Counted from the stretch's first letter, positions 39,368-49,203 are shown. The stretch is 64,000 nucleotides of DNA from Ectothiorhodospira shaposhnikovii (GCF_016584105.1 NZ_NRSM01000008.1:62001-126000), one strand, 5' to 3'. Numbers and translations: made by a program. The notes: a model not told the origin generated them from the letters alone.

Positions 39368-39642
39368 TGCCGGTTGCTCCCGCTCGTGCGTCTTTTGAGT
39401 GGAGGGGGGATCCGGTTGGCGGCGGTGATCATTTCCGCGCCTCCCCCATGTACTAAGATCACCCATGCAATGTAGCAAAATCATGCGCCCGAGGGGTGGG
39501 CAGATATTGATCCAGCGCTGTAAAAGCCCATCTTATGCTTCACATGGCCGGGCCTCTGGTTACCTGATTCATTGGACTCCATGATAGTGTCAATCCTTGA
39601 GACGTATCATTGATCATCGGCCCAACCTCACTCCGGAATGCC

Positions 39643-40863
39643 ATGGACACGACCCTGGAACGCAAGGTGGTATTGATCATTGACGACTTCCAGAACATGC
39701 GGGCGCAACTCTCGCAGATGCTGGAGTCCCTGGGGGTGAAGCGTAAACCCGATGTGGCCGGCACCGCCGAAGAGGCGCTGGAGCTGTTGCGTTCCCGGCA
39801 TTACGACATCGTCCTGTGCGACTACAACCTGGGAGAAGGGATGCATGGCCGGCACATACTGGACATGGCCCGTCGTGAGGGGTGGGTGGATGTCTCCACC
39901 GTGTTCATCATGGTGACGGCGGAAAATTCTGCGGAAATGGTCATGGGTGCCCTTGAAAGCGGCCCTGATGCCTACCTGGCAAAACCCATCACCAAGGAAC
40001 TGCTCAACTCCCGCGTGCTCAAGGGCCTGAAGCGGCGTTCACCGATGATTCCTGTCGCCCAGGCGCTCAGGCAGGGCGATACCCGCCAGGCATTGATGTT
40101 GCTGGATACCATGCTGGAAACGGGGCGTGGGGAACGCACGGATATTCTTCGCTTGAAGGCCGAGCTTGCCCTGGACAGCGGGGCGCTGGAGCTTGCCGAG
40201 GAGGTCTGCGAGGCCGTCATCAGGGAACACCCGGTGGCATGGGCCTTTACAGCCCTCGGGCAAATTGCCACGAAACGGCGCGAACTGCCCCGGGCCGAGG
40301 GGTTCCTGCGACAGGCGATCGTGGTGGCTCCGCAATACATGCCGGCCCATGATCATCTGGCGGCGGTTCTCGAACTGCAGGGACGATCCCGGGACGCGCT
40401 GGAAGTGCTGCAGGGGGCGGTTGGCCGTTCCTGGCGTTCAGTGTTGCGGCAGCGGCGCCTGGGATGGATAGCCATGCAGATGCGGGAATGGGCGCTGGCC
40501 TGTTCTGCCTGGCAGCAGGTGGTTGAACTGGGCAGGCCCACGGCAGAGGCCCGGGCCGAAGATTGCTTCAATCTCGCCTGCTCATGGCTGGAGATGGGGG
40601 AGCTGGCCAGGGCGGCCGGGGTGCTGGAGGAGATGGATGAGGTGGCCGCCTCGGATCCCCTGTTGCGATGGTGGGCCATGGCGGGCCGTCTGCGCATGGC
40701 TGTTCATGTACAAGACGACAAGGAGCCGGCCCTTGATGCACTGGATGGACTCATGCTCAGGTCGATACCTCCCGCGGAAGTGCGCCAGGCCCTTGTGGAT
40801 ATCCTGCGACGTCTGGGGGAGGTGACGCGGGCGGAAGTGATGCGCCAGCAGTTTCAGGACTGA
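39643..40863 (+). CDS. Response regulator with helical repeat (TPR-like) C-terminal region
   Basis: A 406-residue protein. Residues about 8-125 form a receiver: acidic pair D14-D15, phospho-acceptor D60 in VLCDYNLGE, and K114 in LAKPITKE. Residues about 135-400 are all-helical with a TPR-like spacing of Ala, Leu and Tyr (for instance ALGQIATKRRELPRAEGFL and FNLACSWLEMGELARAAGVL). There is no DNA-binding domain. The output is probably a protein interaction. It is first of three closely spaced genes with a soluble kinase and a GAF protein. The ATG at 39643 is favoured over TTG at 39610. Confidence 0.85.
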   Translation: MDTTLERKVVLIIDDFQNMRAQLSQMLESLGVKRKPDVAGTAEEALELLRSRHYDIVLCDYNLGEGMHGRHILDMARREGWVDVSTVFIMVTAENSAEMVMGALESGPDAYLAKPITKELLNSRVLKGLKRRSPMIPVAQALRQGDTRQALMLLDTMLETGRGERTDILRLKAELALDSGALELAEEVCEAVIREHPVAWAFTALGQIATKRRELPRAEGFLRQAIVVAPQYMPAHDHLAAVLELQGRSRDALEVLQGAVGRSWRSVLRQRRLGWIAMQMREWALACSAWQQVVELGRPTAEARAEDCFNLACSWLEMGELARAAGVLEEMDEVAASDPLLRWWAMAGRLRMAVHVQDDKEPALDALDGLMLRSIPPAEVRQALVDILRRLGEVTRAEVMRQQFQD

Positions 40864-40886
40864 AGAATGGCAACCAAGGAGGCGAC

Positions 40887-41585
40887 TTGAGCAAACTGGA
40901 TTTCAGTACGGTGCTGGCCATCAGCATCCACGACATGAAAAACTCCCTGAACCTGCTTCTGGGTACGCTGGACGAGTTGCTTGAAACCGAGATGCGTCGA
41001 CCATCGATCGAACAGGAACGTCTTGCCCTGTTGCGCTACGAGGCCCGACGTGTCAACGACACCCTCATTCAGCTTCTTGCCCTTTACCGCAGCCTCAAGG
41101 GCCTCTATCGGCCCAATTTCATGCCGGTCCAGATCTATGATCTGCTGGAGGAATACTGGCTCAACAACAAGGTCCTGATGGATTACCGCGGGGTGGAATG
41201 CCACATGATCTGCGATCCCGATCTGGCGTGGGTGGTGGACCGCTATCTGGTCAACTGCCTGCTGGAGAATGTGGTCAACAACACCGTGCGCTACACTCGT
41301 CGGAGGATGTGCATGTCCGCCCGGCAGTCCGGTGACTGGCTGTTGTTGCAGGTGGCCGATGATGGTCCCGGGTTTCCGGCGGAAATGCTGGGACGGCAGT
41401 CCTTTCAGGAGGGCGCGGGGTTTGATCCTCAACAGGGGCGCACGGGTCTGGGTCTCTATTTCTGTGCCCTGGTGGCCAACATGCACGGCGATGAGAGGCA
41501 TAAAGGATTTGTCGAACTCTCCAATGGTGGGGTGCTGCCGGGCGGTTGCTTCACCCTGCATCTTCCCAGGCTTTTACCCGCCTGA
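40887..41585 (+). CDS. Soluble sensor histidine kinase
   Basis: A 232-residue kinase core without a membrane or sensor domain. The H-box is SIHDMKNSL with H15; the N-box is ENVVNNTVRYT; the G1 box is DDGPGF; and G2 is GRTGLGL. An unusually short N-terminus precedes the H-box, so input must come from a partner. The start is TTG at 40887, strongly supported by AAGGAGG at 5 bases. It follows the response regulator by 23 bases. It may phosphorylate it. Confidence 0.85.
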   Translation: MSKLDFSTVLAISIHDMKNSLNLLLGTLDELLETEMRRPSIEQERLALLRYEARRVNDTLIQLLALYRSLKGLYRPNFMPVQIYDLLEEYWLNNKVLMDYRGVECHMICDPDLAWVVDRYLVNCLLENVVNNTVRYTRRRMCMSARQSGDWLLLQVADDGPGFPAEMLGRQSFQEGAGFDPQQGRTGLGLYFCALVANMHGDERHKGFVELSNGGVLPGGCFTLHLPRLLPA

Positions 41586-41614
41586 TCAGGCCCGGCCCCT
41601 GGAGTCGACATACA

Positions 41615-42334
41615 ATGTCTGATGACGATTTCATCAACAAGTTGACGGAACTGGCCAGCTTCGTGGAGTCCACCCGTTCGCTGGAATCCGGGTTGGAAAA
41701 GCTCACCACGCTGGTGGCCCATGCCATGGCCTGCCGGCATTGTTCCATCATGCTGGTGTCTGAAGAGAACCACGGGTCCGAGCCCCACTTGCGGGTGGAG
41801 GCCCATTCCGGGGACCTGCCGGCGGAGGTGAAGGGGCATCGTCAGCCGCTGGGATCGGGAATTGCCGGCCAGGTGGCCGGTACCGGCGAGCCCCTGTTGA
41901 TCCTGGATCTGCACCGCTCCGTCTATGCCGGTCTGGCCCGGCGTGACGAACCCGGCACGGTGGATGTGATTTCCGTTCCTCTCCGTCTGGAAGCGCGGGT
42001 GATCGGGGTGATCAATGTGGACAGCCCCCTGGATCGGCCCCGTCTGGGCCTGATGGACCTGCGTCTGGCCACCATCCTGGCGCTGGTGGTTTCCAAATCG
42101 GTACAGATCCATCGCCTCAAGGGGTTGCTCAAGACCAATTTCATGCAACTCGCCCTGGCGCGGGAGGCCCAGCGCACGAATGGCGCCATTACCCAGGATC
42201 CGGCCCGGGTCGCGCGCCTCATGGCGCATACCCTTTATGACGAGATGATCCAGGCTGGTTTTGCCCGGGACCACATTCTGATGGTGGCCACCGAGATCCT
42301 GACCCAGGTTCACGACGCCTTGAGCCATCGCTGA
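41615..42334 (+). CDS. GAF-domain protein
   Basis: A 239-residue cytosolic protein. Residues about 12-160 form a GAF domain: CRHCSIMLVSEE, the GSGIAGQVAGTGEPLLI core and SVPLRLEARVIGVINVDSP. Two closely spaced cysteines (ACRHC) could hold a metal or haem, but this is speculative. The C-terminal 70 residues are helical with no known domain. It lies 29 bases after the kinase. It could be the input module for that sensor-less kinase. Confidence 0.8.
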   Translation: MSDDDFINKLTELASFVESTRSLESGLEKLTTLVAHAMACRHCSIMLVSEENHGSEPHLRVEAHSGDLPAEVKGHRQPLGSGIAGQVAGTGEPLLILDLHRSVYAGLARRDEPGTVDVISVPLRLEARVIGVINVDSPLDRPRLGLMDLRLATILALVVSKSVQIHRLKGLLKTNFMQLALAREAQRTNGAITQDPARVARLMAHTLYDEMIQAGFARDHILMVATEILTQVHDALSHR

Positions 42335-42362
42335 CCCCCGCCCTCGGGGCGTTCCCGGGCGA

Positions 42363-42434
42363 GTCATTCCAGCGCAAGCGGGAATCCGGCTGTGGGTCGG
42401 GCATTCCGGACTCCCGCTTTCGCGGGAGTGACGG
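42363..42434. repeat. REP-like palindromic element, copy 2
   Basis: Two motif units face each other: GTCATTCCAGCGCAAGCGG near 42363 and CCCGCTTTCGCGGGAGTGAC near 42412. This paired arrangement is typical of BIME-type elements. It lies between the GAF gene and rdgC. Confidence 0.75.
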
Positions 42435-42486
42435 CTGGGGTGTGATTCGCTGCTTCCCTTGTGGACATGGCCTGTGTGTCTCCTCC

Positions 42487-42510
42487 GTGGGAGCGGCCCT
42501 TGGCCGCGAA
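42487..42510. repeat. Short REP-like hairpin of a second family
   Basis: GTGGGAGCGG...CCGCGAA around 42487-42510 contains GCGGCC-CTT-GGCCGC. It resembles the Pseudomonas-type REP with a GGAGCGGCC core, and is immediately downstream of copy 2 of the other family. Confidence 0.4.
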
Positions 42511-42576
42511 GGGGGGAAGCCCCCCGCCAGTCCCGCAGAGAGTACAATCCCCCCTTTTGTCGCCACAGGAATCTTC

Positions 42577-43500
42577 ATGTTCAAGAATGCCCGCCTGTTC
42601 CGTCTCCAGGATGCCCTGGGCCAGGATGCCATGGCCCTGGAGCAGCAGCTCTCCACTCGCCGTTTCCAGCCTTGCGGCCCCCTGACACTGTCCACCATGG
42701 GCTGGTCCGAGCCCTTGGGCGGCGAGACACAGGCCCTGGTCCATGAGGCCGCCGGTTGCCTGCTGATCTGCGCCAAGCGCCAGGAACGCCTGCTGCCCTC
42801 GTCGGTGGTGGCGGAGGTGCTGGAAGAGCGGGTCTCGGACATCGAGACCGCCGAGGGTCGCACGGTGGGGCGCGCGGAACGCCGTCAGCTCAAGGAAGCG
42901 GTGACGGCCGAACTGTTGCCCCAGTCCTTCACCCGCTCACGACGCATCCTGGCCTACGTGGACACGGTGGCCCACTGGGTGGTGGTGGATGCCGCCAGCG
43001 AGCGCATGGCCGAGGATCTGGTGAGCCTGCTGCGGGAGACCCTGGGCACATTGCCCGCCAGTCTGCTGCGTCCCTCGGTGCCGCCGCCGACCCTGATGAC
43101 CCGCTGGGTTTCCGAAGGTCGCGGCGAGCAGGGCTTCGAGTTGGGCGATGCCTGTGAACTCAGGGATCCCAAGGACAAGCAGTCGGTGGTGCGTTGTCGT
43201 GGCCAGGACCTGGCCGGTGACGAGATCGCCACCCATTTGCAGGCCGGCAAACAGGTGACCCAGCTGGCCCTGGAGTGGGAACAGCGCCTGAGTCTGGTGC
43301 TGGCGGAGGATCTGTCCCTCAAGCGTCTGCGCCTGACCGATGAGCTGATCGAGGACAGCGGCGTGCTGGAGGCCGATGACCCGGCCGCCCGGTTCGATGC
43401 CGAGTTCACCCTGCTGATCCACGAGATGCGAGGGTTGCTGGCGCGTCTGGATGGACTGTTCGGGCTCTCCGGCTCGGACAGCGCCGAAGTGCCCTGGTGA
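42577..43500 (+). CDS. rdgC: Recombination-associated protein RdgC
   Basis: A 307-residue protein matching RdgC in length and composition. The N-terminus MFKNARLFRL, the EPLGGE segment and the FTLLIHEMRGLLARLDGLFG ending (abbreviated) are typical. RdgC forms a ring-shaped dimer on DNA and limits RecA loading. The ATG at 42577 gives the family N-terminus; a frame starting at 42442 reads through the repeat region. A strong terminator follows. Confidence 0.92.
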   Translation: MFKNARLFRLQDALGQDAMALEQQLSTRRFQPCGPLTLSTMGWSEPLGGETQALVHEAAGCLLICAKRQERLLPSSVVAEVLEERVSDIETAEGRTVGRAERRQLKEAVTAELLPQSFTRSRRILAYVDTVAHWVVVDAASERMAEDLVSLLRETLGTLPASLLRPSVPPPTLMTRWVSEGRGEQGFELGDACELRDPKDKQSVVRCRGQDLAGDEIATHLQAGKQVTQLALEWEQRLSLVLAEDLSLKRLRLTDELIEDSGVLEADDPAARFDAEFTLLIHEMRGLLARLDGLFGLSGSDSAEVPW

Positions 43501-43525
43501 TGGGGTAGCGTACCCAATGGGGGGC

Positions 43526-43556
43526 AGCCTGCCGGCGAATGGGGTGCCGGCAGGCT
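43526..43556. terminator. Bidirectional terminator between rdgC and the porin gene
   Basis: AGCCTGCCGGC and GCCGGCAGGCT form a perfect 11-base stem with a 9-base loop, followed by TTTCC. It lies 25 bases after rdgC and about 10 past the convergent porin stop. Confidence 0.8.
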
Positions 43557-43565
43557 TTCCGATGG

Positions 43566-44834
43566 TTAGAACGTGTACTCCACGTTGGCCCGCAGGAAGT
43601 GGGCGTCGGAAGTCCCGGACGGGTAGTAGTCTCCCGTATCCAGATACTCTGCCCACAGGTGGGCCCGGAGGCTGGGGCTCAGGTTGATGCCCAGCACGGC
43701 GGTGAACAGATCCCCCCGGTGGTCGCCGTCACCGCTGCCGTCCTTCTCGTCCGCGTACAGCCGGTGGGCGCGCAGCTTCAGGGAGGTGTTACCGGACGGG
43801 TTCAGGTCCAGGCCGATGAAGGGGGCCTTGAGGTTGCTCCAGCCGGCGATGCTGAACTGGGTGCCCACATAGGAGTAGACATACAGCTCGCTGAACTGGG
43901 GCCAGCGGGAGAACACCGGATACCAGGCCTCGTTGTCGCCGGTGCCTGCCTCATTGCCGGACAGGTAGTAATAACCAGCGGTGAAGGCCGGGCGAGTCTG
44001 GCCCCAGATTGCCGGTCGCAGGGTCACCGAGGCATCCAGCAGCCGACCCTTGAGGTTGGCATCGCCATGGCTGCCGTCCTGAGCCGCCAGCTCCAGGCTG
44101 GCCGAGATCGGGCCGCTCCGGGGCATGAGGCGGGCGCCCAGGGTATGGAAATCCGCATCGGATCTGCCGCCGACCGCCATGCCGGAGCCCAGTTCTTCCT
44201 TGTAGATCCAGTAGTACTCGAACGGCATGGCTTCGGACTGGCTGTTCTTGCCGTAGAAGCCCAGGGCACGCTCATTGTGTTCGATCAATCTCAGGCCTGA
44301 CTTGCTGTTGATGGTGAGTGGGTCCTGCTTCGAGTTGTAGATTGCCAGCAGGTCCAGCGTATGGCCTTCGTTCACCGTCAGGCCGGCCTTGACGGCATTG
44401 AAGAACAGGGAGCGGGAACCATCCAGGGGCGTGCCGTTGAGGATGATGTTGCCGGTGCCGTAGATCAGCTCCTGGCGGCCGATGCGCAGATCCAGCAGAC
44501 CGCCTGCCAGGTTGTTGAAATCCATGTACAGCAGGTCGGGTACCACTTCGCTGAGGAATTTCTGATCATCATTCTGTTCCCGCTCGTAGATGCGGAATTC
44601 GTTCATCAGCCGCCCGCGGAAGGCGATGTCCTGATTGAGCTGGTAACCGGCCCAGAGGCGGGTGCGGGTACGATTGAAGAGCAGGTCGTACTGGAAGCCG
44701 GCCGCAGTGGGAATGCTGTCCAGGTCGGTGACCCGGACCCGCAAGTCCCCACCCCAGTCCCATCCGGCCTGCGCACTGCCCATCCCCATGAGCAGTGCCA
44801 GTGCACCGGCCGATAGTGTCGTCTTTTTCAGCAT
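43566..44834 (-). CDS. AlgE/alginate-export-like outer-membrane porin
   Basis: A 422-residue protein with a Sec signal peptide (residues 1-23, ending AQA) and a strongly alternating beta-strand pattern ending in the aromatic residue F (VEYTF), the usual outer-membrane signal. The strands RTRLWAGYQL, DLLYMDFNN and LDLRIGRQELIYG, together with RLIEHNERALGFYG, match the alginate-export family. Family members form 18-stranded barrels; the actual substrate here is unknown. It appears monocistronic. Confidence 0.8.
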   Translation of the reverse strand: MLKKTTLSAGALALLMGMGSAQAGWDWGGDLRVRVTDLDSIPTAAGFQYDLLFNRTRTRLWAGYQLNQDIAFRGRLMNEFRIYEREQNDDQKFLSEVVPDLLYMDFNNLAGGLLDLRIGRQELIYGTGNIILNGTPLDGSRSLFFNAVKAGLTVNEGHTLDLLAIYNSKQDPLTINSKSGLRLIEHNERALGFYGKNSQSEAMPFEYYWIYKEELGSGMAVGGRSDADFHTLGARLMPRSGPISASLELAAQDGSHGDANLKGRLLDASVTLRPAIWGQTRPAFTAGYYYLSGNEAGTGDNEAWYPVFSRWPQFSELYVYSYVGTQFSIAGWSNLKAPFIGLDLNPSGNTSLKLRAHRLYADEKDGSGDGDHRGDLFTAVLGINLSPSLRAHLWAEYLDTGDYYPSGTSDAHFLRANVEYTF

Positions 44835-44923
44835 GACTCCCCCTGACAGGTTTTTGTGTATGACGGTTTAACCCCTGGAAAAGGAGGATTATCCCGTCTT
44901 TGCCGGTGGATGTCCTGAAAAAA

Positions 44924-45304
44924 TCACCCTTGCTTCACCACTTCATCGGCGGGTGGCAGCGGGATCTTGTTGCCCTCGTTGTCCAGGCGCACAAAGGTGA
45001 TGCAGGTGGAAAAGATGGGTTCCTCCTTGCCGCTTTCCAGATCATCACAGAAGACGCTGACGGCATACTGCACCGAGGTGTTGCCCCGTTTGTGCTCGCG
45101 GGAGTTGAAGCGCAGCACCGTGCCCTGATGCACGCCGCGGTGAAACTCCACTCCGTTCATGGCCACGGTGACGAAGCGGCAGCCGGGATGGTCGCGGCTG
45201 GCGGCGATCCAGGCGATTTCATCCACCCACTTGAGCAGGAAGCCGCCGAAGAGATAGCCGTAGTGGTTCAGGTGTTCGGGTCTTACCAGTTTAAAGGTAT
45301 CCAA
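44924..45304 (-). CDS. Acyl-CoA thioesterase (hotdog fold)
   Basis: A 126-residue protein of the YciA/ACOT hotdog group. The helix region HLNHYGYLFGGFLLKWVDE and the strand FVTVAMNGVEFH are typical, with the catalytic Asp in WVDEIAW. It should hydrolyse acyl-CoAs to acid and CoA. The start is TTG at 45304, supported by AAGGAG 6 bases away. It lies 33 bases after the Nramp-like gene on the same strand, so co-transcription is likely. Confidence 0.88.
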   Translation of the reverse strand: MDTFKLVRPEHLNHYGYLFGGFLLKWVDEIAWIAASRDHPGCRFVTVAMNGVEFHRGVHQGTVLRFNSREHKRGNTSVQYAVSVFCDDLESGKEEPIFSTCITFVRLDNEGNKIPLPPADEVVKQG

Positions 45305-45337
45305 GGGTCACTCCTTGTGGGATCCGACGGGCAGGCC

Positions 45338-46621
45338 TCAACCCAGCAGGCGCCATCCCAGCCAGACCAGGGAAAAGCCCAGCAGAAAGATCAGCCCCGC
45401 CCAGGCCAGGGCCAGCAGGCCCCGGCCCGGCTGGGCGGAAACCGGGACGTGCTCGTGGGTGACCACCCGCAGGGTGAGCCAGGCCAGGATGGGGGCCGAG
45501 AGGAAGGAAACGGTGGTGGCAAAGTCAATGAACTGGGTAAAACGTGCCCCGGCAAAGTAGATCATGACCAGGGCGCCGCCCAGCACGGTGATCAGGGCCA
45601 GCAGGTAAGGTCCGCGCCGGTGCTCCTCGGGACCGAGAGTGCGGCCCCGGTCGCCGGCCCGGGCGGCGGCGAACAGGGCGGTGATGACCCGGGGATAGGC
45701 ATCCGTCACCGCCAGGGTGGTGCTGAACATGGCGGTCAGCGCCGCCACGGCGATGATGGGTCGGCTCCATTCACCCAGGGTGCCCGCATAGAGGTCCACC
45801 AGCTGGGCGGAAAAGCCCACCGCGGAATTGGCAAAGCTCATGCCGCTGGCGTGCATGGTCAGGGCGCCCAGCAGCAGGAATGCCGCGGCCATCAGGGTGG
45901 CGGCGACATAGCCGATGCGAAAATCCGTCAGTGCATGACGCAGACTGGGTCGGGTCCGGGTCTCCCTGGCCCGTTCCAGGGTCCAGAGGGAATGCCAGGC
46001 GGCCACGTCCAGGGGGATGGGCATCCATCCCAGCAGGGCCAGCAGGAAGGCAAAACCGGCCGCGCTCCAGATCAGTCCCGCGTTCTGCCAGTCGGCCAGC
46101 CGGGACCAGTCCGGTTCCCCGCCAAAGGCCAGCGTCACGGTGGCCAGGGTGGAGAGGGTCAGGGCGGCCATGATGAGTTTCATGCCCAGATCCACCCCCC
46201 GGTAATTGCCGATGGCCAGGAGCAGCAGACAGGCCCCCATGATCCACGCCGACAGGGTGGCCGGGGAGGCATCCAGCCCGAACACCAGGCCGAACAGGCC
46301 CGCCGTGACCACGGTGACCACGGCCTGGATGATGAACATGGTCCCCAGGGTGACCAGGGCGAACAGGCCCAGGGCCCAGCGCCCCAGCCGGCGGTAGCCC
46401 ACCAGCAGGTTCTCTCCGGTGGCGGCGGCGTAGCGGGGGCCGAATTCGATGAAGGGGTATTTGAGCAGACAGGCCAGCAGCACCACCGGCAGCAGCAACA
46501 GGCCGAATTCGGCGCCAGCACGGGTGGACTGTACCAGGTGGGAGACACCGATGGCCGCGCCGGCCATGAGCAGGCCGGGGCCGATGGCATGGCGCAGGGT
46601 GCTGACGCGAAGTTCATTCAT
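45338..46621 (-). CDS. Nramp-family transporter lacking canonical metal ligands
   Basis: A 427-residue protein with about eleven helices and the Nramp fold: GPGLLMAGAA at helix 1, then AEFGLLLLPVVLLACLLKYPF. In canonical Nramp proteins helix 1 carries DPGN and helix 6 MPH; here the matching spots read IGVSHL and MPIPL. The metal-binding Asp, Asn and His are thus absent, so manganese or iron transport is doubtful. The ATG at 46621 has a weak upstream site; an earlier frame at 46696 overlaps the methyltransferase gene and is rejected. Confidence 0.8.
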   Translation of the reverse strand: MNELRVSTLRHAIGPGLLMAGAAIGVSHLVQSTRAGAEFGLLLLPVVLLACLLKYPFIEFGPRYAAATGENLLVGYRRLGRWALGLFALVTLGTMFIIQAVVTVVTAGLFGLVFGLDASPATLSAWIMGACLLLLAIGNYRGVDLGMKLIMAALTLSTLATVTLAFGGEPDWSRLADWQNAGLIWSAAGFAFLLALLGWMPIPLDVAAWHSLWTLERARETRTRPSLRHALTDFRIGYVAATLMAAAFLLLGALTMHASGMSFANSAVGFSAQLVDLYAGTLGEWSRPIIAVAALTAMFSTTLAVTDAYPRVITALFAAARAGDRGRTLGPEEHRRGPYLLALITVLGGALVMIYFAGARFTQFIDFATTVSFLSAPILAWLTLRVVTHEHVPVSAQPGRGLLALAWAGLIFLLGFSLVWLGWRLLG

Positions 46622-46640
46622 CAGGGGGGATCTCAATAAA

Positions 46641-47228
46641 TCAGCAATCCGGGCAGGGCAGGCTGTTACCCAGCAGGACCAGAACCGGGCCGTCATCTCC
46701 GGCGGGTTGATGGGGGAGGCAGTGCAGTTCCGGATGGGCCTGTTTCAGCCAGGTGCGGATGGCTTCGAATTCTTCCAGTCCGCCTGAATGGCCCCGATAG
46801 ATCATCAGGCTGATGACACCGTCCGGACCCAGCACGGCCCGGGCCGCTTCCAGGGCGGCCAGACTCGTTTCCGGGCGGGTGATGATGCCATGATCCCCGC
46901 CGGGCAGATAGCCCAGGTTGAAGGTCACTGCCCTGATCCGGCCCCGAGCATGGTCGGGCAGGTGTCGGTCCAGGTGCTGATGTCCGTCCTGGATCAGGGT
47001 GGCCCGATCCGCCACGCCGGCCTCATCCAGGCGTTTGCGGGTGGCGTCCAGCGCGGCGGTCTGGATGTCAAAGGCCCAGACATGGCCGGCCTCACCCACC
47101 GTCCGGGCCAGGAACAGGGTGTCATGTCCGTTGCCGGCGGTGGCGTCCACTGCCAGATCGCCCGGCTGCAGTAGCCCGGAAAGCTGTTCATGGGCGATAC
47201 GCGTGAGGGGCTTGAGGTTGCGATGCAT
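46641..47228 (-). CDS. MnmM-like (YtqB family) SAM methyltransferase
   Basis: A 195-residue Rossmann-fold protein of the rRNA methylase (YtqB) family. The SAM motif is VDATAGNGHDTLFLAR, the acidic loop is AFDIQTAAL, and FNLGYLPGGDH is the catalytic motif. Characterised members (MnmM) methylate the wobble uridine nm5s2U34 of tRNA. AAGGA lies 9 bases before the ATG. It is 27 bases after the esterase gene. Confidence 0.85.
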   Translation of the reverse strand: MHRNLKPLTRIAHEQLSGLLQPGDLAVDATAGNGHDTLFLARTVGEAGHVWAFDIQTAALDATRKRLDEAGVADRATLIQDGHQHLDRHLPDHARGRIRAVTFNLGYLPGGDHGIITRPETSLAALEAARAVLGPDGVISLMIYRGHSGGLEEFEAIRTWLKQAHPELHCLPHQPAGDDGPVLVLLGNSLPCPDC

Positions 47229-47255
47229 GCTTCAGATCCTTCTGCTGAGTTGCGA

Positions 47256-47729
47256 TCAAGGGAGGAAAAAGGTGGTTTCTTCACAGGCCCGTAGCATGGC
47301 CTGCAGTGATTCGGGGTCCGCCAGGCGATGATCCGGACCCACCGTGATCAGGGTGACGGGTGCGGGCCGGCTGTTGTCCACCAGGAATCGGGAGTCGGCA
47401 AAGGGAATGACTTCATCCGTCGGAGAATGGAGGATGACCGTTCCCGCCTTGACCCGGTCGGCGGAGCCCCAGAGCCGCCAGGCAGGGCAGAGCAGCACCA
47501 GTGGAATTCGCTGGCTGTCCAGGGCCATGGCCACGGCACCGCCACGGGAGGAGCCGACGATGACCTCCGGGCGATGGGTCTCCAGGGCGGATTGCGCCGT
47601 GCCGACGGCGGCCTCGAAGTCGTCGTCGTCCAGCAACGGGTTAATGACCTCGTGGCCTTGTGATAGCAGGTATGACGGTTTAAGGCCTCCGGGCCTGGAC
47701 TGCCAGCCGTGGAGAAACAGGATCTTCAT
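47256..47729 (-). CDS. YqiA-like esterase (alpha/beta hydrolase)
   Basis: A 157-residue compact alpha/beta hydrolase of the YqiA/UPF0227 type. It has FLHGWQSRPGGLKP at the N-terminus, the nucleophile elbow GSSRGG, acid in SPTDEVIPF and histidine in GPDHRL. Substrate is unknown; E. coli YqiA acts on short acyl esters. The ATG at 47729 has no Shine-Dalgarno sequence, and overlaps by 4 bases the stop of an upstream short frame (ATGA), suggesting coupling. Confidence 0.8.
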   Translation of the reverse strand: MKILFLHGWQSRPGGLKPSYLLSQGHEVINPLLDDDDFEAAVGTAQSALETHRPEVIVGSSRGGAVAMALDSQRIPLVLLCPAWRLWGSADRVKAGTVILHSPTDEVIPFADSRFLVDNSRPAPVTLITVGPDHRLADPESLQAMLRACEETTFFLP

Positions 47730-47911
47730 CGGGGCGAGACCATGCAGGGGGCATGCGTGCAAAGCAGGGCCTTGAGGTGTCTGGCGGTCTGTTCGTCATC
47801 CCCCTGGATTGCATGGGCGCCCATGGAGAAATGTGTCTTTTGGTTGCGTTTACGGGCCACGAGGTTGTCTGCGGGCTGAGGATATGAGCGATATGCTAGT
47901 GCATCCTGCAA
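47726..47911 (-). CDS. Possible short upstream reading frame coupled to the YqiA-like gene
   Basis: A frame of up to 61 residues (TTG at 47911) or 32 residues (ATG at 47824) whose TGA overlaps the esterase ATG in an ATGA arrangement. Neither start has a clear ribosome site. Composition is polar, with no family recognised. It is listed because the overlap would explain how the esterase, lacking its own site, is translated. It may be only a chance frame. Confidence 0.25.
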   Translation of the reverse strand: MQDALAYRSYPQPADNLVARKRNQKTHFSMGAHAIQGDDEQTARHLKALLCTHAPCMVSPR

Positions 47912-48030
47912 GCCGGTGAAAATCAGGTCTTGAAATAACCCGCCGCAGTGCAGTGTTCGGGCGGCCTGATGCCCTCGGGAAGGACCGGCGTTCCTCCGGA
48001 CGGAGAAACGCCGGTGGCATGGGAGCCTGA
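47912..48030. other. Gap between metK and the esterase region
   Basis: Apart from the hairpin at 47984-48014 nothing is seen. With the short frame at 47726-47911 left out, the gap would be about 300 bases. Confidence 0.4.
47984..48014 (-). terminator. Hairpin after metK
   Basis: Read on the minus strand, ACCGGCGTT pairs with AACGCCGGT (9 bases), and inside CTCCG pairs with CGGAG. It lies 16 bases past the metK stop. A CCTTCCC sequence follows instead of a T-run, so it may be a Rho-assisted or weak terminator. Confidence 0.55.
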
Positions 48031-49203
<1,173 letters not shown>

